A stretch of 64,000 bases of DNA, from assembly GCA_024639885.1 (NCBI GenBank), contig JAHEGD010000001.1:1-64000 (forward strand). The letters are read 5' to 3'. Made by a program: the position numbers and the translations under genes. The first letter of the stretch is position 1, and every line of letters begins with the position of its first letter. Of the stretch, positions 57,396 to 64,000 are shown piece by piece. Origin of the DNA: Porticoccaceae bacterium. Its GTDB lineage: Bacteria > Pseudomonadota > Gammaproteobacteria > Pseudomonadales > Porticoccaceae. Below the pieces are notes generated by a model that saw only the letters and a list, made by a program, of their open reading frames with translations, ran no database searches and was not told the origin of the DNA.

Positions 57396-58235
57396 GTGTT
57401 AAGTGCTGACAACCTGTTGCGGGGCCTCTGCTTGGTAGCAGTGTTAGTTGGCAGTGGTTGCGCAAGTATTAGCGGCCCGAGCGATGGCCCGGGTCAACCG
57501 ATCGATCCCGCGTCGATCGCCGACGCGGTACCTCAAGTCGAGCCAATCACTCGGGCCGGCAACTACACCCCATACACCGTTTTTGGCCAGACCTACCACC
57601 TACTACCTACCGCCGAAGGCTATCGCAGCAGCGGCACCGCGTCATGGTACGGCAGTAAATTTCACGGCCGGCTCACCTCTAACGGCGAAGTCTACGACAT
57701 GTACCAGATGACTGCGGCACACAAAACGCTACCGATCCCCAGCTATGTACGCGTCACCAACCGCGACAACGACCAGAGCGCCATCGTGCGGATCAATGAC
57801 CGCGGCCCGTTTCACGGCGATCGGATTATCGACCTCTCTTGGGCGGCAGCGACCAAGCTCGGGTACCAACAACACGGCACCGCCGCTGTCGATATCGAGG
57901 TGGTCGATCCAGCTGCCTGGCAGCTCGTTCAACACCAGGCTGCCCCGCCAGTGGCGGCAGTTGCTGCCGCATTACTGCCCGGGGATTATCTGCAAGTCGG
58001 CGCTTTTTCTGAGCCCGACCTCGCCCACCTGATGCTGGTTGAATTGATCGACAAAGTCCCCTATGCGCTGCAAGTACACCTCGACGCCGGGCGCTATAAA
58101 GTGCTGGTCGGCCCCCTGATTGACCAAACCGTTCTCGACAGCGCGCGACAGCGGCTTGCCGCTGTGTCGATAGATGCATTTAAGTTCGCCAACCAGACCA
58201 GCTGCGCGGTTAGCAAGCCGGAGTTGAAATGTTAG
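57396..58235 (+). CDS. rlpA: Septal ring lytic transglycosylase RlpA
   Basis: A 279-residue lipoprotein. The lipobox is LVGSGC (Cys22). A double-psi beta-barrel carries GTASWYGSKFHGRLTSNGEVYDMYQMTAAHKTLPIPSYVRVTN and RINDRGPFHGDRIIDLS, with the conserved catalytic Glu and Asp. A C-terminal SPOR domain (LQVGAFSEPDLAHLMLVELIDKVPYALQVHLDAGRYKVLVGPL) targets denuded glycan. GTG start at 57396, placed to keep the signal sequence. It is an activity on peptidoglycan without stem peptides in Pseudomonas. Confidence 0.95.
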   Translation: MLSADNLLRGLCLVAVLVGSGCASISGPSDGPGQPIDPASIADAVPQVEPITRAGNYTPYTVFGQTYHLLPTAEGYRSSGTASWYGSKFHGRLTSNGEVYDMYQMTAAHKTLPIPSYVRVTNRDNDQSAIVRINDRGPFHGDRIIDLSWAAATKLGYQQHGTAAVDIEVVDPAAWQLVQHQAAPPVAAVAAALLPGDYLQVGAFSEPDLAHLMLVELIDKVPYALQVHLDAGRYKVLVGPLIDQTVLDSARQRLAAVSIDAFKFANQTSCAVSKPELKC

Positions 58236-58322
58236 ACTAACCGCCAGTTCGACTGTGGCGTTAGCCGGGACGTACAACACTAGCAAGATCGGCCCCAATC
58301 CATTCAAAATAAGGTGTTACCC

Positions 58323-59501
58323 ATGAGCTATCGCTCCACCATTATTCATCTACTCCGCGCAGCACTGCTCACGGTAGCCGCAACGGCCGCGCAGAGCGCC
58401 CCGCTGCTGCCCGCCCCCCCTGAACTGGCCGCGCGCGCGTGGTTTTTAGTCGACAGCGAAACCGGCGCCGTACTCGCCGAGCGCGATGCCGACCTGCCAC
58501 TGCCGCCAGCCAGTCTAGCTAAGATGATGACCAGTTATATCGTCTCCGAAGAGATTGATGCGGGCCGACTTGGCGAGCAAGAGCTGGTGCGCGTGTCGGA
58601 CGACGCTTGGGAGCGCGGCGGCGCCAAGACCGATGGCTCAACCATGTTCCTCGAGCCGCGCAGTAAAGTACCTGCCATCGATTTAATGCGCGGGGTGATT
58701 ATCCAGTCGGGTAACGACGCCGCGATTGCACTGGCACAACATATCGCCGGTACCGAGGATCAGTTCGCCGATCTGATGAACCGCCAAGCCACTGCACTGG
58801 GCATGACTGAGACCCTGTTTCACAACGCCACTGGGCTACCCTCTGAGGGCATGGTCTCAACCGCCCGCGATCTCGCCAAATTGGCCCGCGCCACGATTGT
58901 CGACCACCCGCAACACTACGGTATCTACGCCGAGAAGTACTTCACCCACAACGGTATCCGCCAGCCCAACCGCAACCGTCTGCTGTGGCGCGACAGCAGT
59001 GTCGACGGGTTGAAAACCGGCCACACCGAAGCCTCTGGCTACTGCTTGGTCGCCTCGGCAGAGCGCCGCGATATGCGCCTGATCGCGGTAGTGCTGGGCA
59101 CCGACAGCGACCAAGCACGCGCCCGTGAAACGCAAAAACTGCTCAGCTACGGCTTTCGCAACTTCGAAACCAAACGCCTTTATGAGCCCGGCACGACTCT
59201 CAAAGAGAATACCCGGGTCTGGTACGGCAGTGCAGACAGCATCAATCTAGTGGTCGACCAGCCAATCGTGTTGACCTTCCAGCGCGGCAGCGAGAAAAAT
59301 CTCACCGCCGAGGTGGTGATACCGAGTCAGCTACAGGCACCGATCGCCGCCGGCGAGCCGCTCGGCAAGTTGCGCATCTCACTTGGCGACGAGCTGCTGA
59401 TCGAGCAGCCGCTGGTTGCCGACGCCGACATCGCTGCCGGCAATCTATTCAAGCGGTTATGGGATTGGCTGACGCTGTTCTTTAGCGGGATATTTGCATG
59501 A
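58323..59501 (+). CDS. dacA: D-alanyl-D-alanine carboxypeptidase (PBP5/6-like)
   Basis: A 392-residue DD-carboxypeptidase. Signal peptide residues 1-26. The SxxK is SLAKMMTSYI, SxN is SGNDAAIALAQHIAGTEDQF, KTG is DGLKTGHTEASGYCLVASAERRDMRLI. The C-terminus GNLFKRLWDWLTLFFSGIFA is an amphipathic helix that anchors it to the inner membrane. AAGG lies 8 bases before ATG 58323. The pseudomonad gene at this position is called dacC; function is the same. It overlaps ybeD by ATGA. Confidence 0.95.
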   Translation: MSYRSTIIHLLRAALLTVAATAAQSAPLLPAPPELAARAWFLVDSETGAVLAERDADLPLPPASLAKMMTSYIVSEEIDAGRLGEQELVRVSDDAWERGGAKTDGSTMFLEPRSKVPAIDLMRGVIIQSGNDAAIALAQHIAGTEDQFADLMNRQATALGMTETLFHNATGLPSEGMVSTARDLAKLARATIVDHPQHYGIYAEKYFTHNGIRQPNRNRLLWRDSSVDGLKTGHTEASGYCLVASAERRDMRLIAVVLGTDSDQARARETQKLLSYGFRNFETKRLYEPGTTLKENTRVWYGSADSINLVVDQPIVLTFQRGSEKNLTAEVVIPSQLQAPIAAGEPLGKLRISLGDELLIEQPLVADADIAAGNLFKRLWDWLTLFFSGIFA

Positions 59502-59797
59502 AGAATATCTCCACCAGTGACTTAACACCCGAGCAGCGCAAAGCGGTCACTATTCAGTTTCCGTGCGACTACCCGATCAAGGTGCTCGGCAGTGGCGACC
59601 ATGAGCTGCACCAGCTAGTGGTCAGCGTGATGGAGTGCCACTGCGCCGGATTCGACCAGACCAAACTGACTGTGCGCGATAGCAGCAACGGTCGCTGGCA
59701 GTCGATCACCGTCACCATTACCGCGACCGGCGCCGATCAGCTGGCGGCAATCTTTGCCGACCTCAAAGCGTCACCGCATGTGCAGATGGTGCTGTAG
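59498..59797 (+). CDS. ybeD: DUF493 / YbeD family protein
   Basis: A 99-residue small ACT-like fold protein: IQFPCDYPIKVLGSGDHELHQLVVSVME near the N-terminus and VTITATGADQLAAIFADLKASPHVQMVL at the C-terminus. Its role is not established; it is placed between dacA and lipB as in many gammaproteobacteria. ATGA overlap with dacA, six-base gap to lipB. Confidence 0.94.
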   Translation: MKNISTSDLTPEQRKAVTIQFPCDYPIKVLGSGDHELHQLVVSVMECHCAGFDQTKLTVRDSSNGRWQSITVTITATGADQLAAIFADLKASPHVQMVL

Positions 59798-59803
59798 CTG
59801 ACT

Positions 59804-60487
59804 GTGCCCGATCAGACCCTCATCGTCCGCCAACTCGGCACGGTTGACTACACCGACAGCTTCACCGCTATGCGCGACTACACCGACCAGCGCAGCGCCA
59901 GCAGTGCCGATCAGCTCTGGCTGCTCGAGCACCCGCCGGTGTTCACTCAGGGTCAGGCCGGCCGCGCCGACTATCTACTCGCCCCCGGCGATATACCGGT
60001 CGTGCAGAGTGACCGCGGCGGCCACGTCACCTACCACGGCCCGGGCCAGCTGACCGCCTATCTGCTAATTGATCTGCGCCGCCGCGGGCTCGGTGTCCGC
60101 GATCTCGTCAGCGCACTGGAAAACGCCATCGTCGCCACCCTCGCCGAGTTTGGCGTGGCCGGTGCAGCGCGCCGCGATGCGCCGGGGGTCTACACCGCCG
60201 ACGGCGCCAAAATCGCCTCGCTCGGCTTGCGGGTGCGGCGCGGCTGCAGCTACCATGGGCTCAACTTCAATGTCGATATGGCGATGCAGCCGTGGCAGCG
60301 TATCAACCCGTGTGGGCTGGGCGTACCGATGACCCAGCTCTGCGAGCAGACTGAACAGGCGGTCACCGTCACTGCCACTGCACAGAAACTGACCGACGCA
60401 CTGGCCGATTCGCTCGGCTATTCGAGCTGGCGCCGTATCGCCAGCGCCACCCTTCCGCCTCTAACCGAGCTACTGACCGATGACTAA
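59804..60487 (+). CDS. lipB: Lipoyl(octanoyl) transferase
   Basis: A 227-residue octanoyl transferase from acyl carrier protein to lipoyl domains. [33 protein letters not shown] and [26 protein letters not shown] contain the conserved Lys; Cys in [13 protein letters not shown] is the acyl-thioester nucleophile. GTG start. It overlaps lipA by eight bases. Confidence 0.96.
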   Translation: MPDQTLIVRQLGTVDYTDSFTAMRDYTDQRSASSADQLWLLEHPPVFTQGQAGRADYLLAPGDIPVVQSDRGGHVTYHGPGQLTAYLLIDLRRRGLGVRDLVSALENAIVATLAEFGVAGAARRDAPGVYTADGAKIASLGLRVRRGCSYHGLNFNVDMAMQPWQRINPCGLGVPMTQLCEQTEQAVTVTATAQKLTDALADSLGYSSWRRIASATLPPLTELLTDD

Positions 60488-61469
60488 CCGCATAGAGACT
60501 CCCACCACCGCACCGCAACGCACCAAGCGCCTGCAGGCCGGCGAAAAGCTGCGCAGTGCCGATAAGGTGGAGCGCATTCCGGTCAAGGTGATCCCCAACG
60601 AGGAGGTGCTGCGCAAACCCGAGTGGATGCGCATCCGCGTCTCTAGCTCGCCGCGGGTACAAGAGATCAAAACCATTTTGCGCAGCCACAAGATGGCGAC
60701 CGTCTGTGAGGAGGCAGCCTGCCCCAACCTCAGCGAGTGTTTCAGCCACGGCACCGCGACTTTTATGATCATGGGCGAGATCTGCACCCGGCGCTGCCCG
60801 TTCTGCGACGTCGGTCACGGCAAGCCGCTACCGCTCGATACCGACGAGCCGGCCAACCTCGCCGCCGCGATCGCTGAGATGGCGCTGCGCTATGTCGTTA
60901 TCACCTCGGTTGATCGCGACGACCTGCGCGACGGCGGTGCTCAGCACTTTGCCGACTGCATCAGCCAGGCGCGGGCCAAATCGCCGCAGCTGCAGATTGA
61001 GGTGCTAGTGCCTGACTTTCGCGGCCGCATGGAGGTGGCGCTGGATATTCTCTCGGCGACCCCGCCGGATGTCTTCAACCACAACATGGAGACCGTGCCC
61101 AAGCTCTACCGAGAGGCGCGCCCGGGCGCCAACTACCAGTGGTCACTGACTCTGCTTAAAGCCTTCAAAGAGCGCAACCCCGGCGTGCCGACCAAATCGG
61201 GGCTGATGGTTGGCTTGGGTGAGACTAAAGAGGAGCTGCTGCGCACCCTCGACGATCTGCGCGCCCACGATGTCGATATGCTCACCGTCGGCCAGTACCT
61301 GCAGCCCTCTAAAAACCACCTGCCGGTCGACCGCTTTGTCCACCCAGACGAGTTTGCCGAATACGCCGAGTACGCCAAGTCGATCGGTTTTGTCCACGTC
61401 GCCAGCGGCCCACTGGTGCGCTCCAGCTACCACGCCGACGCCCAAGCGCGTGGCGAGAGCGTCGGCTGA
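60480..61469 (+). CDS. lipA: Lipoyl synthase
   Basis: A 329-residue radical-SAM enzyme inserting sulfur into octanoyl-lipoyl domains. The auxiliary cluster is [13 protein letters not shown]; the radical-SAM CxxxCxxC is [33 protein letters not shown] and VQTLFxYLQPS-like [18 protein letters not shown] follow. The C-terminal Arg-Ser-Ser-Tyr (LVRSSYHA) is the iron-ligand Ser. It ends the co-directional block; the next gene is convergent, four bases away. Confidence 0.97.
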   Translation: MTNRIETPTTAPQRTKRLQAGEKLRSADKVERIPVKVIPNEEVLRKPEWMRIRVSSSPRVQEIKTILRSHKMATVCEEAACPNLSECFSHGTATFMIMGEICTRRCPFCDVGHGKPLPLDTDEPANLAAAIAEMALRYVVITSVDRDDLRDGGAQHFADCISQARAKSPQLQIEVLVPDFRGRMEVALDILSATPPDVFNHNMETVPKLYREARPGANYQWSLTLLKAFKERNPGVPTKSGLMVGLGETKEELLRTLDDLRAHDVDMLTVGQYLQPSKNHLPVDRFVHPDEFAEYAEYAKSIGFVHVASGPLVRSSYHADAQARGESVG

Positions 61470-61473
61470 GCGG

Positions 61474-61794
61474 CTACTCCTCTACCCAGACCTCGCGCAG
61501 CGGTTCGCCAAAGTCGTCGTAGATCACCTTTTTGCGGCGCCGCAGACGCGGCTTGGGCTGTGTCGCTTTTGCCGCTTGGCGGCGCTGCGCCAGTGCCTCT
61601 AGGGCGTCGTTGACCGAGGTGCGCGGCTGGCGGCCGGCACCGGCGAACAGCTCGCTCGACGAGCGCCCGGTAGAGACACCGGTCAGCCCGCTCTCCCCCT
61701 GCAGAACAGACTTAACCACCCCGCCGCGGGCGAGGTATTGCTCAGTTTGGCGGCGCAGCTGCTCGCGTAACTGGCGCTTGCTAAGACCGCTCAT
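61474..61794 (-). CDS. Uncharacterised small basic protein
   Basis: A 106-residue protein. It begins LSKRQLREQLRRQTEQYLARGGVVKSVLQGESGL, a helical N-terminus that is common in gammaproteobacterial small proteins of unknown role, and ends KKVIYDDFGEPLREVWVEE after an Arg/Lys stretch. No signal or membrane segment. ATG 61794 overlaps the upstream membrane-protein gene by 14 bases, so the two are coupled. I do not name a function. Confidence 0.75.
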   Translation of the reverse strand: MSGLSKRQLREQLRRQTEQYLARGGVVKSVLQGESGLTGVSTGRSSSELFAGAGRQPRTSVNDALEALAQRRQAAKATQPKPRLRRRKKVIYDDFGEPLREVWVEE

Positions 61795-62125
61795 CACCAC
61801 CCCGCAACGGCTGCGAGCCGAGCACAAAGTGACACGTCAGCAGCACAACCAGTGGCCACAGCGGCGCCGCCGAACCGGTGGCAGTCAGCAGCAACAGGCC
61901 GACCGCACCCGCTAACAGCGCGGTCAGCAGCGGTTGGCGCAGCTTGCTGGAGTGCGACTGGCTGCGATCCCAACCAAACAGCCACTGCGCCAGCATCACC
62001 AAACTCAGCAACAGTGCCGGCAGCCACTGCCAGCTGCCGGTGCGCCCCCACGCGAAGGCGGCTACCACTGCTACCGCGCTAGCGACCGACAGCTTAAGGG
62101 CAACTAGCGGCCAGCGCTGAATCAT
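61781..62125 (-). CDS. Uncharacterised multi-pass small membrane protein
   Basis: A 114-residue protein with about four hydrophobic segments (LSVASAVAVVAAFAWG, LPALLLSLVMLAQWLFGW, LLTALLAGAVGLLLLTATG, LWPLVVLLTCHFVLG). No family recognised. ATG 62125 overlaps the end of the upstream RND gene (ATGA at 62122), and its own end overlaps the next small gene. The three genes form one unit, so a link with the pump is possible. Confidence 0.72.
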   Translation of the reverse strand: MIQRWPLVALKLSVASAVAVVAAFAWGRTGSWQWLPALLLSLVMLAQWLFGWDRSQSHSSKLRQPLLTALLAGAVGLLLLTATGSAAPLWPLVVLLTCHFVLGSQPLRGGDERS

Positions 62126-64000
62126 CCGCCGCGACCCCGCAGCGACAGCCAGCGGCCGCGCAGCTTGCCCAGCCCGGCGCGGGCGCGCTCGGGGAACAGC
62201 AGCAGCACCGGCGTCAAGAACAGTGTCATCACGGTGGCAAAGGCCAACCCGTTGACGATCGCACTGGCCAGCGGCTGCCACCACGAGGCGATCTCACCGC
62301 CCGCCTCCCAGCTGCGGCTGATGATATCAATGCTCAAGCCGTTGGCGAGCGGCAGCAGGCCGGCAATGGTGGTCACCGTGGTCAGCATGACCGGCCGAAA
62401 ACGGCTTACCGCCGCCTCAATCGCCGCCTCGGTTTTACTCAGCAGCGGGGTTGTCTTGCGCAAGTGGTTGTAGCCGTCGATCAAGACAATGTTGTTATTG
62501 ACGACAATACCGGCCAGCGCGACCACGCCGACTCCGGTCAGAATAACGCTAAACAGCTTCTGGCTGATGATCAGCCCAAGTAGCACCCCACAGGTCGACA
62601 TTACCACCGCAAATAGAATCAGTGCGGCCTGATAGAAGCTGTTGAACTGAGCGACCAACATCACCAGCATCAGGAACATCGCCATCGAGAACGCCACGCC
62701 GAGGAACGCGCCGGCGTCGGCCTGCTCCTCGTTGGCACCGCGAAAGCTGACCATCACTTCGTCGTCGATCGGATTGGCTTCCAGCCAGGCGGCGATTTCG
62801 CGCACTTGGTTGTCCGTCACGTAGCCCTCTTCGCTATTGGCCAGTACAAACACCGTCTCGCGCAGATCGACCCGTTGAATGGTGTCGACCCGCTGCTTGG
62901 CGCGGCGCTCGGTGAAGCTGGCGATCGGCACTGGGCCATTGGCGGTGTTGACTCGCAACTCATCGAGCGCGCTGACTTGGCGAATGTCGCTGGGGAAGCG
63001 CATCCGCAGCTCTACCTCGTCGGTGGCGTCGTCGGGCCGGTACTCGCCGAGCCGAACCCCGTTAGTGACCATCTGGATCATCTGGCCTACCGCATTGACA
63101 TCGACACCGAGCATCGCCGCCCGGACGCGGTCGACGACAATCTCCCACTCGATACCGGCCAGCGGTAGGGTGTCCTCTAAATCGCGGACCCCTTCGACAT
63201 TGGCATCGACCCACTCGCGTATCTCAGTGGCGGTCTGGTGGAGCGCCGCGCGGTTGGCCGACGACAGCTGAATTTGAATATCTTTACCGACCGGCGGCCC
63301 GGTCTCGATCGCCTTGCCGGTGACAATCACCCCCGGCAGTACCGCTGCGCGCTTGCGCACCTCGGCAAATACGCCGTGGCTATCCGTGTCGCGCTCACTG
63401 CGCGGGGTCAGCTCGACCAACATCTCACCGATCTCGTCGGGGCTCTTCTGGCGGTCGCTGCCGATCGACGAGCCGCCACTGCTGGCGTAGACGTGGGCGA
63501 CACCGGGCACATCGCGGACCAGCGCCTCGGCCTGTAGCACCAGCCGCGCCTTCTCCTCGACCGGCAGGTTGCCGAGCGCGCGAACGCTGACAATACCGTA
63601 CTGGTTTTCGGCGTCGGTAAAAAACTCGACGCCGGCTCCGTATTTTCCGTAGGCGGAGAATACCGACCACATCAGCAGCAGTGAGCCGATACCAACCAGC
63701 GGCACGTGGCGCATCACGGCAGTCAGTGCGCGGCGGTAGTAGGCGGTCAGCGGCGCCAGTATGTTGCCCGGGCTGCTGCCTTTAGAGGCCCGCGCAGTGA
63801 CCACGCCGAGGGTCGGCGCGAACAGCAGCGCATAGAGCAGCGACCAAGCCAGTACCGCAAACACCGTCACCGGCAGATAGACCATAAACCGGCCCGACAC
63901 GCCGGGCCAAAACAGCAGCGGCAAAAATGCCGCCAGGGTGGTGCCGGTCGAGGCGATCACCGGTACCGCCATGCGGCTTACTGCGCGGCCGTAAGCGGTC
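62122..64000 (-). CDS. RND efflux permease (HAE family), partial
   Basis: The C-terminal part (about 625 residues) of an inner-membrane RND pump; the reading frame is open to the window edge and the N-terminal part, including the first membrane segments, is missing. Visible are LPLLFWPGVSGRFMVYLPVTVFAVLAW (TM5-6 region), the second porter loop with SVRALGNLPVEEKARL, and the second membrane half with SQKLFSVILTGVGVVALAGIVVNNNIVLIDGYNHLR and RPVMLTTVTTIAGLLPLANG. An internal ATG at 63972 is not a start. It is coupled to two small genes downstream. Confidence 0.9.
   Translation of the reverse strand, partial: TAYGRAVSRMAVPVIASTGTTLAAFLPLLFWPGVSGRFMVYLPVTVFAVLAWSLLYALLFAPTLGVVTARASKGSSPGNILAPLTAYYRRALTAVMRHVPLVGIGSLLLMWSVFSAYGKYGAGVEFFTDAENQYGIVSVRALGNLPVEEKARLVLQAEALVRDVPGVAHVYASSGGSSIGSDRQKSPDEIGEMLVELTPRSERDTDSHGVFAEVRKRAAVLPGVIVTGKAIETGPPVGKDIQIQLSSANRAALHQTATEIREWVDANVEGVRDLEDTLPLAGIEWEIVVDRVRAAMLGVDVNAVGQMIQMVTNGVRLGEYRPDDATDEVELRMRFPSDIRQVSALDELRVNTANGPVPIASFTERRAKQRVDTIQRVDLRETVFVLANSEEGYVTDNQVREIAAWLEANPIDDEVMVSFRGANEEQADAGAFLGVAFSMAMFLMLVMLVAQFNSFYQAALILFAVVMSTCGVLLGLIISQKLFSVILTGVGVVALAGIVVNNNIVLIDGYNHLRKTTPLLSKTEAAIEAAVSRFRPVMLTTVTTIAGLLPLANGLSIDIISRSWEAGGEIASWWQPLASAIVNGLAFATVMTLFLTPVLLLFPERARAGLGKLRGRWLSLRGRGG

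Noticed and set aside
63972-64000. Start codon of the last RND gene at 63972
   Set aside because: It is an internal Met; upstream frame is open to the edge and half the family's domains are missing.

Overview
The window is GC-rich, densely coding DNA from a gammaproteobacterium, most likely of the Pseudomonadales/Cellvibrionales side. The evidence is gene order I know from Pseudomonas-type chromosomes: ssb / YajR-like MFS / uvrA; thrC-hom-dsbC (no thrB between hom and thrC); hisB-hisH; asmA-like-mutY-yggX-tRNA-Phe; and proA-nadD-rsfS-rlmH-mrdA-rodA-mltB-rlpA-dacA-ybeD-lipB-lipA. Small families typical of that group are also present (DUF3581, DUF2750, TIGR02647, DUF2288). I see no phage, IS element or CRISPR array.

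Layout. 1-5.5 kb: a truncated dispersed repeat, then an accessory set (old-yellow-enzyme-like oxidoreductase, periplasmic sulfatase, exported serine hydrolase, nitroreductase). 5.5-10.5 kb: ssb, YajR-like transporter and divergent uvrA. 10.5-13.7 kb: a two-gene HicA-like/HTH module, divergent from an OprC/NosA-like TonB receptor, with shared TTGTC/GACAA half-sites between them. 13.7-18.5 kb: small conserved genes, a MATE exporter and a RegB/RegA-type redox two-component pair. 18.5-26.3 kb: thrC-hom-dsbC and an RND pump with its adaptor. 26.4-29.4 kb: a nitrogen cluster, TorF-like porin-glnK-amtB plus a second glnK, behind a recognisable sigma-54/NtrC promoter. 29.5-38.5 kb: cold-shock protein, acyl-CoA dehydrogenase, hisB-hisH-DUF2288, a putative zinc-uptake pair (His/Cys small protein and ZnuD-like receptor), then asmA-like-mutY-yggX-tRNA-Phe. 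38.6-44.3 kb: an outer-membrane protein, a composite repeat island (second, inverted copy of the repeat at base 1), AI-2E family transporter, TSUP permease, acyltransferase and prfC. 44.7-50.3 kb: an accessory catabolic cluster on the minus strand (class II aldolase, hydratase, MFS, alkylsulfatase-like enzyme, SDR). 50.4-61.5 kb: the conserved cell-wall elongation and lipoate block. 61.5-64 kb: two small genes and the C-terminal part of an RND pump running off the window.

How the parts work together. The core blocks do DNA repair, ribosome assembly, peptidoglycan elongation and amino-acid synthesis. Between them sit acquisition and catabolic modules: copper-like and zinc-like TonB receptors, ammonium uptake under predicted NtrC control, sulfate-ester and aromatic/organic-acid catabolism, and two RND pumps. 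The observations I rate highest are the sigma-54/NtrC architecture in front of the TorF porin-glnK-amtB genes, the HicA-like protein with a Cys cluster and its HTH partner, and the composite dispersed repeat present in two inverted copies.
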